A stretch of 64,000 nucleotides of DNA from Halostella pelagica (GCA_005954745.1 CP040678.1:744001-808000); one strand, 5' to 3'; positions 53,024-62,152 are shown, numbered from the stretch's first letter. The notes: generated from the sequence alone by a model not told the origin. Made by a program: numbers and translations.

Positions 53024-53809
53024 TCACGCCTCGTACCGCTCGGCGTGCCTCGCGCAGAACTCGGGGTCGCGTAACTGCGCCTTCATGACGCCGTCCTGAC
53101 GGTGGGGGTTCGAGAGGCGACAGCGCTCGTCGTCGCAAAAGCCCTCGCCGGTCGCCGCGAGATGGACCGCCTGCAGGACGTACCCTTTGAGTGCCTCGGT
53201 CGTCCGCGGGTCGCCGTCGACGAGGAACTCGCCGTCGACCTGGTTCTCTAGCACCTCGCGCGGCGGGGCATCCCCTGACAGCATCGCGTGCTTTTGCTTC
53301 TCGCGGTAGTACGACTCGGGCTTTGCGGGGGCCTCGTAGAGCCCCGGCACGGACACCAGCGAGGGCTGGCCGAGCACGTTCACGCGCTTGTGCCAGCGGC
53401 CGTCGTGGTCTCCCCAGGTGCCGACGACGCGGTCCAGCAGGGCGATGTGGAGGCTGTCGAGCGCGCGTTCCTCCCGCGGAAGCGCGGCGTTCAGCGCCCG
53501 CTGGACGGCGACGCCGTCGTAGAGCACGCCGCCCTCGCGCTCGGGGTGGTCCAATGCGCGCTCCTCGTATCGGACGATCCCCAACATTGTGTTCCCGGTC
53601 TCGCGGTCGTACGGGTCGAGAACGCGCGCCTCAGCGAACTGTTCGGCCAGGTCACTGTCTGATCCTCCGCGGTGGACATCGAGAAACCGTTTCCGGACGC
53701 GCACGCCAGCCTCGACTCGCTCTCGAAGCCAGTCAGCGACGGCATCGGTGTCGACCGGCGGCGCTCCGTCGTACGCCGGCGGCCGGTAGAGCGTGACCTC
53801 GTCGATCAT
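53024..53809 (-). CDS. Conserved archaeal protein with a Cys-rich C-terminus (DUF6775-like)
   Basis: Protein of 261 aa. A middle segment reads LDSLHIALLDRVVGTWGDHD and WHKRVNVLGQPSLVSVPGLY. The C-terminal zinc-like segment has EGFCDDERCRLSNPHRQ and DPEFCARHAERYEA. I link it by memory to a family called a putative metallopeptidase (DUF6775) because of the archaemetzincin-like Cys tail, but no HExxH is present, so peptidase activity is doubtful. It diverges from the nitroreductase gene with 95 bp between starts. Confidence 0.45.
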   Translation of the reverse strand: MIDEVTLYRPPAYDGAPPVDTDAVADWLRERVEAGVRVRKRFLDVHRGGSDSDLAEQFAEARVLDPYDRETGNTMLGIVRYEERALDHPEREGGVLYDGVAVQRALNAALPREERALDSLHIALLDRVVGTWGDHDGRWHKRVNVLGQPSLVSVPGLYEAPAKPESYYREKQKHAMLSGDAPPREVLENQVDGEFLVDGDPRTTEALKGYVLQAVHLAATGEGFCDDERCRLSNPHRQDGVMKAQLRDPEFCARHAERYEA

Positions 53810-53904
53810 ATGCCTCGGTGGTACCACTGGATGAAACAAGTTGCGGTCCGGCCAAAGCGGATCGCGGTCCGGGTCTTTTTGCGTTCGACGACCGGAGTGT
53901 CGGT

Positions 53905-55467
53905 ATGGTCGACGCTCGCGAGTACCACGAACGGACGAAACACAGTCCGCGGAGCGTTCGCGAGGACGACTTCGTACTTGACCACGACAACCGCCCGCGG
54001 CCGTACAAGACGTACGAGGACCTGCCGAAGCGCTCGCTCCCGGCGATTCGGCCGGCGCAGGGAGCGACGCTTAGCGCGGTCGCCGAATCTACCGCGGACC
54101 CGCTTGTAGACGCCGAACAGGTCCCGCGGACGGACCTCGACCGCGAGACGCTGGCGACGATCTGCTACCATGCGAACGGCGTCGTAAAAACCATCGACCA
54201 TCAGCGGCGGACGCTGCGCTTCCGGGCCGCCTCCTGTACGGGGAAACTGTACCACGTCGACCTCTATCTCGTCTGCGGCGACTGCGACGGACTGCCGGCG
54301 GGCGTTTACCACTTCGACCCCTCGACGTTCGCATTGGATGTCGTTCGCGAGGGCGATTACCGCGGCGTCCTCGCCGAGGCGACCGGAGGACAGAACGGGG
54401 TCGCGAACGCTCCCGTCACCGTCGTCACCACGTCGACGTGGTGGCGCAATGCCTGGAAGTACCGCGACCGAACCTATCGCCACGCGTTCTGGGACTCCGG
54501 CACGGTCCTCGCGAACCTGCTGGGGGCGGCCCACGCGCTCGACTACCGGGCCGAGGTCGTCGCAGGGTTCGCCGACGACCCGGTGGCGACGCTTCTCGGC
54601 ATCGACCCGACCGAGGAGGCACCGCTGGAACTCGTCCCGGTCGGCGGCGCAGGTAGCACGAAGGAACCTCCCGCCGGCGCGCCGGCGGTCGACCCCATCG
54701 CCCCCGAGACAGTACCGCTGTCGGCCGACCCCGTGGACTATCCGCTGATCCACGACGCCTGGGAACAGAGCGCGCTCTCCGACGGCGACGCCGCACGCGA
54801 GTGGCGGGAGCGCTGTCGCGAGGCGCGCGGTGCGAGCACTGTCGAAGCCGTGGACGACGGTGGCAGCGAGCGCGTCGCCCTCGACCCGGTCGACCACGAG
54901 ACGGCGTCGGCCCGGCCGCTCCACGAGACGATACGACGCCGCGGGTCGTGTCGGGAGTTCGCCGACGAGGGACCGTCCCGGCGACAGGTCGGAACCGTCC
55001 TCGACCGCGCGACCCGCGGCGTTCCCGGCGACTGGAACGACGGACGCGCGTCGGGGCTCGCGTTCAACGACGCCTACGTCCTCGCGACGGGCGTCGAGGG
55101 CATCCCCGACGGGACCTACCAGTTCCGCGGCGACGAGTCGGCGCTGGAGCGTCTCGGCGACGCGGACCGGCGGACGAAACAGCATCTCGCCCTGGACCAG
55201 CGCTGGGCCGGCGACGCCCACGTGAACGTCTACCTCCTCGCGAACGCCGACGAACTGGTTGACCGACTGGGCAACCGCGGCTATCGCCTCGCCCAGTTAG
55301 AAGCCGGCATCGCACTCGGTCGACTGTATCTCGCGACCTACGCTCACCGCGATCTGGGCGGGACGGGTCTCACGTTCTACGACGACGAAGTGACGGAACA
55401 TCTCTCTCCGCGCGCGACAAGAGAGACGCCGATGTGTCTGTTCGCGTTCGGCCGGCGGGACGACTGA
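53905..55467 (+). CDS. Tandem nitroreductase / SagB-type FMN dehydrogenase
   Basis: Protein of 520 aa with two nitroreductase-like domains. Domain 1 (about 75-245) has CYHANGVVKTIDHQRRTLRF, ASCTGKLYHVDLYLVCGDCD and HAFWDSGTVLANLLGAAHAL. Domain 2 (about 320-515) has RRRGSCREFADEGPSRRQVG, YVLATGVEGIPDGTYQFRGD and NRGYRLAQLEAGIALGRLYL. The pairing resembles SagB/ThcOx dehydrogenases, FMN enzymes that oxidise azolines in peptide maturation. However, no YcaO or precursor peptide gene is near. The role may be unrelated reduction chemistry. Confidence 0.7.
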   Translation: MVDAREYHERTKHSPRSVREDDFVLDHDNRPRPYKTYEDLPKRSLPAIRPAQGATLSAVAESTADPLVDAEQVPRTDLDRETLATICYHANGVVKTIDHQRRTLRFRAASCTGKLYHVDLYLVCGDCDGLPAGVYHFDPSTFALDVVREGDYRGVLAEATGGQNGVANAPVTVVTTSTWWRNAWKYRDRTYRHAFWDSGTVLANLLGAAHALDYRAEVVAGFADDPVATLLGIDPTEEAPLELVPVGGAGSTKEPPAGAPAVDPIAPETVPLSADPVDYPLIHDAWEQSALSDGDAAREWRERCREARGASTVEAVDDGGSERVALDPVDHETASARPLHETIRRRGSCREFADEGPSRRQVGTVLDRATRGVPGDWNDGRASGLAFNDAYVLATGVEGIPDGTYQFRGDESALERLGDADRRTKQHLALDQRWAGDAHVNVYLLANADELVDRLGNRGYRLAQLEAGIALGRLYLATYAHRDLGGTGLTFYDDEVTEHLSPRATRETPMCLFAFGRRDD

Positions 55468-55489
55468 CCCCGGACCGTCGGCCGGCGGG

Positions 55490-56761
55490 CTACAGTCGCC
55501 GCTCCCGGCCCACCGTCTCCAGCGCCGTCTCGACGTCCACGTACCGCGTCTCGCCGTCGCGGGACTCCAGTTCGACCTCGCCGGTCTCCAGGAAGCGGTT
55601 CCCCAGCACGACCTTCGTGGGGATCCCGAGCAGGTCGCTCTCGGCGAAGCGCTCGCCGATGGTCCGGTCGCCGTCGTACAGGAGGACGTCGTCGCGGGCC
55701 TCGTGGATCCGGTCCGCGGCCGCCCGGACCTCGCCCTCGTAGCGGAGGGGGATCACCGACGCGGCGAAGGGGGCGACGCTCCCCTCGTCCGTGACGGGCC
55801 ACCGACAGCCGTCCGCGTCGGCGTACTGTTCGATGAGCGTCTGGACGACCCTCGTGACCCCGATCCCGTAACTCCCCATCTCAACGTGGACCCGCTCCCC
55901 GTCGGCCAGATCGACCGTCAGGTCCATCGCCTCAGAGTACCGCGTCCCGAGCCGGAAGACGTGACCGACCTCGATGCCCTCGCTCGCGCCGAGCGCGCCG
56001 CCGCAGTCGGGGCAATCGTCGCCCGCCGCGGCGTCGTCGAACGTGGGGTGCTCGTCGGTGAGACCGTACCGGCAGTCCGCCGACCCACAGTGCAGCAGGT
56101 CGCAGGTCCCCTCGTCGACGGGCGCGACGAACTCCTCGGAGCCGGTGCCGCCCATGACGCCGTCGTCGGCCTTGCTCACGACGAACGCGACGCCGAGCGC
56201 CTCGAAGATCCGGCGGTAGGCGTCGCGGACGCGCTCGTACCACTCGGCCAGGGAGTCGCGGTCCGCGTGGAGGCTGTAGGCGTCCTTCATCGTGAACTCC
56301 TTCGTCCGGAGCAGGCCGTTTCTGGCGTGGTCGTCGCGGTGCTTCGCGCCCACCTGATAGAGCAGGATGGGGAGGTCGTCGTACGACCGCACGCGGCCGT
56401 CGACGAGGTCCACGACGCCCTCCTCGTGGGAGGGCGCGAGACACATGTCCGCCCCGTCGCGGTTCTCGAAGGTGAACATCTCGTCCTCGAAGTTCTCCCA
56501 CCGGCCGCTTCGCTCCCAGGCGGACCGGTACTGCAACTGGGGCAGGCTGATCCGCTGGCCGCCGATGGCCTCCATCTCCCGCTCGACCGTCCGGATCACC
56601 TTCCGCCGGACGCGCTCGCCAGCGGGGGCGAACGCGTACACGCCGCTTCCCAGTCGCTCTACCAGGCCGGCGCGGTGCGCGAGCTCGACCGCCTCCCGGT
56701 CGTGGTCGCCGGCCTCGCGGCTGGTGGGGAGGTACGCCTCGCTACGCCGCACGGGACTCAC
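55490..56761 (-). CDS. Bacterial-type prolyl-tRNA synthetase-like protein, short form with a Cys-rich insert
   Basis: Class II synthetase-like protein of 423 aa, shorter than bacterial ProRS (about 570). Motif 1 area: LPQLQYRSAWERSGRWENF. Motif 2: YQVGAKHRDDHARNGLLRTK with EFTMKDAYSLH. Motif 3: MGSYGIGVTRVVQTLIEQ. A C-terminal anticodon-binding-like domain follows. In place of the editing insert sits a Cys-rich segment (CDLLHCGSADCRYGL and CPDCGG), which may bind zinc. Haloarchaea normally also have an archaeal-type ProRS, so this may be a specialised paralogue. Confidence 0.72.
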   Translation of the reverse strand: MSPVRRSEAYLPTSREAGDHDREAVELAHRAGLVERLGSGVYAFAPAGERVRRKVIRTVEREMEAIGGQRISLPQLQYRSAWERSGRWENFEDEMFTFENRDGADMCLAPSHEEGVVDLVDGRVRSYDDLPILLYQVGAKHRDDHARNGLLRTKEFTMKDAYSLHADRDSLAEWYERVRDAYRRIFEALGVAFVVSKADDGVMGGTGSEEFVAPVDEGTCDLLHCGSADCRYGLTDEHPTFDDAAAGDDCPDCGGALGASEGIEVGHVFRLGTRYSEAMDLTVDLADGERVHVEMGSYGIGVTRVVQTLIEQYADADGCRWPVTDEGSVAPFAASVIPLRYEGEVRAAADRIHEARDDVLLYDGDRTIGERFAESDLLGIPTKVVLGNRFLETGEVELESRDGETRYVDVETALETVGRERRL

Positions 56762-57051
56762 CCCCGTTCGCGGCGGTCGTCGTGCTACGGCTACTCGTGA
56801 CGATACGACAGAACCAGTGCGCTCGCTCCTCGATACGGCTATCGCGGAACCCAGCCGCGGGCCACACCGGACCCGCGGTTGCTACGGCGAGCGTGCGTCG
56901 TTCGAAGCATGCGGTAGCGGCTTCTCGGCTATCCGGCAAAGGCGTTCGGGTGGTGTGGTGGTGTCTGACACCCGGACGTGGATGCCCGTCCGCCGCGACC
57001 GAACTCCCCTCGACGAGCGCCGTCGGGCGACGGTCGTCCGGCCGACGACGA
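56762..57051. other. Intergenic stretch, no gene seen
   Basis: 290 bp between the ProRS-like gene and the membrane protein gene. No convincing coding frame, RNA or strong hairpin was noticed on either strand. Confidence 0.3.
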
Positions 57052-57435
57052 TTACGCGCGTAACCGCGACTGCGCCAGCGCGAGCGCCGTCGTCGCGATG
57101 ACGCCGCCGCCGAACCCGAGTCCGGTGGTCGCCGCCTCCTCGGCGCTCAGAAACGTGACGACCGTGACGAGTCCGAGCACGAACGCCGCGGTCCGGACCG
57201 AGTCGGGGACGCTTTCGAACGCCGACTGCAGACGTTGGTTCGCCTCGATAGCCGTCAGCGCCGCGCCGGTCGCGGCACCGGCGGCGGCGAACGCGACCGG
57301 GAGGGACGCTACTTGCTGCGCGCTCGCGTAGAGGTAGCCGCCCGACGCGAGGGTCGAACCGACCGCGACGAGCAGAGCGATGCGGGGCCAGGAACTGCAG
57401 GTCGACTGGGCAGTCCGTCGTGTGGTTGTGGTCAT
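57052..57435 (-). CDS. Small membrane protein (127 aa)
   Basis: Three hydrophobic segments: IALLVAVGSTLASGGYLYAS, LPVAFAAAGAATGAALTAIE and AAFVLGLVTVVTFLSAEEAA, plus a final one (GVIATTALALAQS). I do not recognise the family. A basic, Thr-rich N-terminus precedes the first helix. The ATG at 57435 is used. Function unknown. Confidence 0.5.
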   Translation of the reverse strand: MTTTTRRTAQSTCSSWPRIALLVAVGSTLASGGYLYASAQQVASLPVAFAAAGAATGAALTAIEANQRLQSAFESVPDSVRTAAFVLGLVTVVTFLSAEEAATTGLGFGGGVIATTALALAQSRLRA

Positions 57436-57498
57436 CGAATATCAAAAATGTGGGGAGGCGTGTTTATTATTAGGGATCGATCTGTCCTCGAATTATCC

Positions 57499-57819
57499 TC
57501 AGCGAGTGGGATGTGTCGGCGCGGTGGATACGGTGGTCAGCGCGCTCCTCGAACGTTGCCAGCCTGCGGCGACTTTCGCGCTGTACATCGTCTGGTTCCA
57601 CCCGAACTTGCTGATGTCGTACTCCTGCGCTCCGAACGTGATGGTGTCGGTGTCGTCGTCGCCCATGAGCGACGCCTCCCGCTTAGCGCTCTCGACGCTA
57701 ATGGTGCTCGGGGAGTCCGTCAGGCTCTCGTACTGCGTCGGTTCGACCCGGGCGTAGGGCGCGGCGTCGTCCTCCGGGTCCACCTCGAAGACGTAGTTCT
57801 CGGTCGTCGCGTCGCTCAT
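57499..57819 (-). CDS. Uncharacterised small protein (106 aa)
   Basis: Acidic protein starting MSDATTENYVFEVDPEDDAA, then ARVEPTQYESLTDSPSTISV and AQEYDISKFGWNQTMYSAKV. The last 20 residues are basic and Ser/Thr-rich (WQRSRSALTTVSTAPTH). No family recognised and no membrane segment. It lies 168 bp downstream of thi4 on the same strand. Confidence 0.45.
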   Translation of the reverse strand: MSDATTENYVFEVDPEDDAAPYARVEPTQYESLTDSPSTISVESAKREASLMGDDDTDTITFGAQEYDISKFGWNQTMYSAKVAAGWQRSRSALTTVSTAPTHPTR

Positions 57820-57987
57820 CGTGTCCGATCCCCCCAACCCGGTTAAATGACAGTTGAATTAGAACACGAGCGGAGTCCGATCGTACTGTTCGTTTCGGCC
57901 TCCGAAGCGTAGTGCACTCGCGAGGGCACCCGGGGACAGTGCCGCTCGGAGGGGGCTGATCGCGGACGGGTCGACCGAGTCGGCGCG

Positions 57988-58917
57988 TCAGTCGTCGGCG
58001 AGGGTGGCGCGACTCGTCACGTCGACGTCCTCGGCGTCGATGCCGAGTTCGTCGATAGCGGTCTGTGCGGCGCGCTTGCCGGAGATGAGCATCGCGCCGA
58101 ACGTCGGGCCCATCCGCGGCAGGCCGTAGGTCGTCGCGGTCGCCATGCCGGTGACGACGAGGCCGTCGTGGGCGAGACCGGTGTGTTCGACGACGGCGTC
58201 CTCGGACTTGCCGACCCACATCGAGTCGTGGCCGGGCGAGTCGTGACCGGGCGCACCGTAGGTGTCGTCGCCGGTGCTGTCCATGCCGCTGGCTTCCTCT
58301 TCTAGGCCGGGGGCGTTCAGGACGCCGCGCTCGTCGAGTTTCTTGACGGCCATCGCTTCGTGACCGGTCGCGTCGATGACGAGGTCGGCCTCGACGGCAA
58401 TGGGGTCGACACAGGTGATCTCACGCGGGAGCGCGTGGACCGGCGTCCAGTTCATGACGATACCGCCGACGCGGTGGTCCTCGCGGATCACGATGTCGGT
58501 GAACTCCGTCATGTTCTGCATCTTCGCGCCGGCGTCGCAGGCGGCCTTGATGAGGCCGGAACAGGCCTCGGGTCCGTTCGCGACGTAGAGCCCGTCGGAG
58601 TCCTGGGACTGCTTGTAGTCCACTTCGAGTTCTTCGAGCACCTGCTGGGCCGGGTCCCGAACGGTGACCTTGTTCATCAGGAAGCCGCCCAGCCAGAAGC
58701 CGCCTCCGAGGTAGTTGTTCTTCTCGACGACCATCACCTGCACGCCGCGCTCGGCGAGTTCCTTGGCCGCCATCAGCCCCGACGGTCCGCCCCCGACGAT
58801 GATAACGTCCGAATCCGAGAAGTCCATGAACTCCTCGGTCCACTCCTGTCCGATGGCGCGCGTGACCTCTGCCTCGCCCACGTCACTGAACTCGTCGAAC
58901 TGATCTGATTCGCTCAT
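57988..58917 (-). CDS. thi4: Thiamine thiazole synthase Thi4
   Basis: Enzyme of 309 aa that makes the thiazole part of thiamine from NAD and glycine. The Rossmann start is [21 protein letters not shown]169 in EIT-C169-VDP is the conserved Cys; in yeast and in Haloferax Thi4 this Cys is needed and, in yeast, donates the sulfur, making the enzyme single-turnover. [20 protein letters not shown] closes the fold. A TATA-like CTTTAACC lies about 27-34 nt upstream, and a TAGTA-A-TACTA palindrome sits between it and the ATG. Confidence 0.93.
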   Translation of the reverse strand: MSESDQFDEFSDVGEAEVTRAIGQEWTEEFMDFSDSDVIIVGGGPSGLMAAKELAERGVQVMVVEKNNYLGGGFWLGGFLMNKVTVRDPAQQVLEELEVDYKQSQDSDGLYVANGPEACSGLIKAACDAGAKMQNMTEFTDIVIREDHRVGGIVMNWTPVHALPREITCVDPIAVEADLVIDATGHEAMAVKKLDERGVLNAPGLEEEASGMDSTGDDTYGAPGHDSPGHDSMWVGKSEDAVVEHTGLAHDGLVVTGMATATTYGLPRMGPTFGAMLISGKRAAQTAIDELGIDAEDVDVTSRATLADD

Positions 58918-58923
58918 ACTACT

Positions 58924-58934
58924 TAGTAATACTA
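58924..58934. promoter_or_regulatory. Candidate operator in the thi4 promoter
   Basis: TAGTA-A-TACTA is a perfect 5-bp inverted repeat between the thi4 TATA-like box and its ATG, a repressor-like position. ThiR is a natural candidate ligand. The motif is not known to me as a ThiR site. Confidence 0.3.
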
Positions 58935-59175
58935 CGGAGTGGTTAAAGGTGTTGCGTTGTGACGCGCTGCCGGCAGTGAGTCAGGTTCCGTCCCCGTCAT
59001 TCTATGGCTGTAGTGGGAGTACAACCAATTCGTATTCTAAGTTTGTCAATATCGTGTGCGTACCGATCTCATTATTGAGCCGCTGATCCGTCTATAATCT
59101 CGATTACCTGTGGACATCCGTGATGTTTATATCATTTAGAAAACACTCTTCAGTGCGGGGGAAGTACGTCCGTGT
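58935..59175. other. AT-rich intergenic region
   Basis: Noticeably more AT-rich than the rest of the window, especially about 59020-59150. It contains TTTATATC (about 59125-59132), a good TATA candidate for the short frame at 59176. No longer gene is seen on either strand. Confidence 0.4.
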
Positions 59176-59283
59176 ATGTACTGGAAACACCCCCGAAACG
59201 AGAGCGATGCAGAGCACAAAAAGCGCGAGACGAAGTCCGGAACGGACTGGTCGTTCATCGCGGCGATGATGGGCGCCTCGTAA
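59176..59283 (+). CDS. Possible microprotein (35 aa)
   Basis: Frame starting MYWKHPRNESDAEHKKRETK and ending WSFIAAMMGAS: charged N-terminal half, hydrophobic C-terminal half. A TATA-like TTTATATC lies about 47 nt upstream and a purine-rich GGGGGAAG about 13-20 nt upstream of the ATG. No family is known to me. Confidence 0.3.
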   Translation: MYWKHPRNESDAEHKKRETKSGTDWSFIAAMMGAS

Positions 59284-59382
59284 TCTATCTCAGTTCTCCG
59301 CGCACCGTCGGTAGCGGCAGACTGAAAGTGTCGGGTTTCTCACCTCCCATCGACCGGTAGAATCCTCGCCGCTCGACCGCAT

Positions 59383-59616
59383 TCAGGCGGGCATCTCCAT
59401 GAGGTCGCGGTCCTGGTCCGACGGATACGTGTCGCGGCCGAGCGCCGCGTTCGCCGGACAGTACTGCGTCGTCGCCGTGTACAGTAGTTCGCTCCCGCCG
59501 AGAAGCGTAAGGACCCGAACCGCGCGGGAGCGGTTCGCGGTCAGCGCGAGCAAAACGAGCGCAGTTCCGGCGATGAGGCGCGCGATACGTTCGGTATCAC
59601 CGACGTTTTTCGCCAT
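59383..59616 (-). CDS. DUF2892/YgaP-like small membrane protein
   Basis: Membrane protein of 77 aa: KNVGDTERIARLIAGTALVL, then SRAVRVLTLLGGSELLYTAT, TQYCPANAALGRDT. The N-x2-D/GDTERIARLIAG start and the CP motif after the second helix fit the YgaP-type transmembrane domain (DUF2892). ATG 59616 is preferred over longer readings. Role unknown; the family is often linked to rhodanese domains. Confidence 0.72.
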   Translation of the reverse strand: MAKNVGDTERIARLIAGTALVLLALTANRSRAVRVLTLLGGSELLYTATTQYCPANAALGRDTYPSDQDRDLMEMPA

Positions 59617-59804
59617 GGTCGTGATTCCACGACGAGCGAGAAAACTGTTTGCCGGGAAAGATGGCAACTCTACCCGGCGGTGGACCGACGTAGGTTTGCC
59701 GAACGAAGCCCGTATCCCGTAATCGGGATCGTTTGCTGTCTTCCCTTCCTCCGAATGTTCTGCTATCCGAAATGCTTTACTTTCTGGTAGTGTCTGGTGG
59801 AAAT

Positions 59805-61154
59805 ATGACCGACCGCTCGTGGCTCTCTGCAGTGATACTCGCATTGCTCCTCCTCGTCGCCGGGTGCGCCGCGCCGTACGCGTCCGATACGGCGACGGAA
59901 TCTCCGGATACCGAGACGACTGATCCGTCACAGCGCACGTCAACCGAGACGGCGCGCGACGCGACATCGTCGGACCCATCCGACGAGAAGCCCGGTTCCG
60001 AGCCGGGAATCGACTCGCCGAACGGAACGGGCACCGCGGTCGGACAGAGCGAGCAAGTAGTCGTCAAAAACGGGTCGTTGTCCGTCAACGCAACCGAAGT
60101 GTATCAGCGCGTCGAGCGCCTGATGGGCGTCGACGCCGACACCCCGACAGTGCAGATCAGACAGCTCGGCGCTGCTGACTTCTCAAGGGGACGAGTCTCT
60201 CCGCGGTACCGTGCGCTGGGTTATCAGTCGGACCCCGGAAACGGGTCACGGTGCGGGAGTTTCGCCCCGGCCTACGCGGCAAGCGACGAAGTTATCATCT
60301 CGCCAGGCAATCTCACCGAAACCGGCGCAGAACTCGTTCTCGCCCACGAGTACGTTCACATCATCCAGCGGAACGTTGAGGGGTACGACAACCTCAGTGC
60401 CGTCGGCAGCCACGGGTTGAGACACGCCGTGACCGAGGGCACCGCAGTGTACGTCGCAGACGCCTACGCCCGGGAGTACGACAAGTCGTGGCACGACACG
60501 ACGCCGCTCGGCATACGGGAGTGTCTCTACCGAAGCGTGGGCGACACTGGGCGGGAACTGTCCGGGCGCTACTACTTCGGCGGCCGCTACTTCGACCAGC
60601 GCCTGAACTCGTCGACGGATATCTCGTCCGTCTACCGCTCGCCGCCGAACACGACGGAACAGCTCGTGCACGGTCTGGCTCCGTCGGCCGAACCGCCGGT
60701 GGATCTGTCCGTGACGTTCGAAGGAACCGAGTCCTGGCAGGCGAACCGCCCGGAACGGATGGGTGAACTCGGCGTCAGAACCTGGTTGCACACGGAACTG
60801 TCGCAAGACAGCGTGGACACCGCCGCGACCGGCTGGGGTAACGATACCCTCGCCTCGTTCGGTGAGGAAAACCGGACCAGCGTCACCTGGGTGACTCGGT
60901 GGGACACGTCGTCCGACGCCGACGAGTTCGCCGACGCGGTCGATGATATCGGCGGAGAGTTGGAGACTGCTGATGTCGCCACCGTACGGCACGTTCGCGT
61001 ATCGGAACGAACCGTCGTCGTGTTCGCGGGCAACGAGTCGTTCGTCGACGGTGCCGAAGCGACCGGAAATGGCGGGAACGTGACCGTCATCGCGCCCCGC
61101 GGGCCGTCGGACGAGATCTCGTCCGCTCGCCGGGGGCCGCCGGTCGTCTCCTGA
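59805..61154 (+). CDS. HExxH lipoprotein, putative extracellular zinc metallopeptidase (copy 3)
   Basis: Protein of 449 aa. A signal with a lipobox V-A-G-C is followed by a long Ser/Thr/Asp/Pro-rich linker (to about residue 80). H181-E-Y-V-H185 and E211 in VTEGTAVYVAD give the zinc pattern (30-residue spacing, shorter than in copies 1 and 2). Shared motifs are YYFGGRYFDQRL, NTTEQLVHGLAP, GELGVRTWLHTEL, GWGND and RWDTSSDADEFADAVDD. It stands 7.6 kb from the other two. A TATA-like CTTTACTTT lies about 28 nt before ATG 59805. Confidence 0.62.
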   Translation: MTDRSWLSAVILALLLLVAGCAAPYASDTATESPDTETTDPSQRTSTETARDATSSDPSDEKPGSEPGIDSPNGTGTAVGQSEQVVVKNGSLSVNATEVYQRVERLMGVDADTPTVQIRQLGAADFSRGRVSPRYRALGYQSDPGNGSRCGSFAPAYAASDEVIISPGNLTETGAELVLAHEYVHIIQRNVEGYDNLSAVGSHGLRHAVTEGTAVYVADAYAREYDKSWHDTTPLGIRECLYRSVGDTGRELSGRYYFGGRYFDQRLNSSTDISSVYRSPPNTTEQLVHGLAPSAEPPVDLSVTFEGTESWQANRPERMGELGVRTWLHTELSQDSVDTAATGWGNDTLASFGEENRTSVTWVTRWDTSSDADEFADAVDDIGGELETADVATVRHVRVSERTVVVFAGNESFVDGAEATGNGGNVTVIAPRGPSDEISSARRGPPVVS

Positions 61155-61206
61155 GGTCGGGACAGCGACGGCGGATCTACCGCGGTCGAAGCGAGAGAGC
61201 CATCCG

Positions 61207-61992
61207 TCAGGGCAACGAGTCGCCGCGGCGTATCCGCCGTTCGGCCGCGTCGAGCGCCTCGTCAGCGTCGAACTCGTCGACGATCCGGCGGAGTTCGGAC
61301 TCGTCGGCGTCCGCGAGTTCCCTGGCGTGGCGCGTCATGTTCGGCACCGCGCGGAGGACGTTGTCGACGACCGGAACGGCGGCGACCTGCGGCGAGCGCG
61401 ACAGCGGGTTCAGGTCGATCACTATCTCGGTCTTGCCCATCTCGCCCAGCGCCTCGGCGCGGTCGCCGTCCTCCAGAGGGACAAGCACGACGTCCGCGGC
61501 GTAGATACCGTCCTCGTCTACTTTCGCGCGCTCGTGGTTCAGACCTGGAATGCGGGCGTCCGCCGTCAACCCCTTCACGCCCTCCGCACCGTGTTCGCGC
61601 AGGTGATCGGCGATGGCCTCGATCCGTTCCTCCGTGCGGTTGAACAGGTTGACCTCCAGGTCCGCGTCGACGGCGTCGGCCAACTCGACTATCTCGGCCG
61701 GCACGAGCGCGGCCACGTTGCCGTTCACCGAGAGGACGGGGCGGTCTGCGAGCAGGAGTTGCGCCGCCGCAGCGCGTTCCGCCTCGTCCGCGCTCGGGGT
61801 CGTCTCCTCGCCGAGCAAGTAGTCGAACGCGCTTCCTCGACCCTCAGCGTGTACGCCCTGCAGGTGCGTGATCCCCTTTTCGACCCCGGACTCGATGCGG
61901 TGTCTGCTTACCAGATCCTCGTACCGCGGGTGGTCCTTCGGGATCTCATCCTCGTCGGTGATGTCCGCCGGAACCGTTTCGTCGTCGCTCAC
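61207..61992 (-). CDS. 4-phosphopantoate--beta-alanine ligase (phosphopantothenate synthetase)
   Basis: Archaeal CoA-pathway enzyme of 261 aa that joins phosphopantoate and beta-alanine. Signature regions are IPKDHPRYEDLVSRHRIESG, AEGRGSAFDYLLGEETTPSA, VLSVNGNVAALVPAEIVELA, VNLFNRTEERIEAIADHLRE and MGKTEIVIDLNPLSRSPQVA. It works after pantoate kinase, whose gene lies 160 bp upstream on the same strand. Archaea use this pair in place of bacterial PanC and CoaA. Confidence 0.9.
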   Translation of the reverse strand: MSDDETVPADITDEDEIPKDHPRYEDLVSRHRIESGVEKGITHLQGVHAEGRGSAFDYLLGEETTPSADEAERAAAAQLLLADRPVLSVNGNVAALVPAEIVELADAVDADLEVNLFNRTEERIEAIADHLREHGAEGVKGLTADARIPGLNHERAKVDEDGIYAADVVLVPLEDGDRAEALGEMGKTEIVIDLNPLSRSPQVAAVPVVDNVLRAVPNMTRHARELADADESELRRIVDEFDADEALDAAERRIRRGDSLP

Positions 61993-62152
61993 GGCCGAAC
62001 GTGTGCGAGCGTTTCAAAAAAGTGCCGCGATCGAATCCGTCGCCGTCCGCGGTGGTTCACTGCGCGACCGTCTGGTGTCCGTCGGCGGCCCGTTCGCGGA
62101 CCGCCTAGATACTTCCATTGCCTCCTCTATCCGAGCTAGCTGAGTAGCACCT

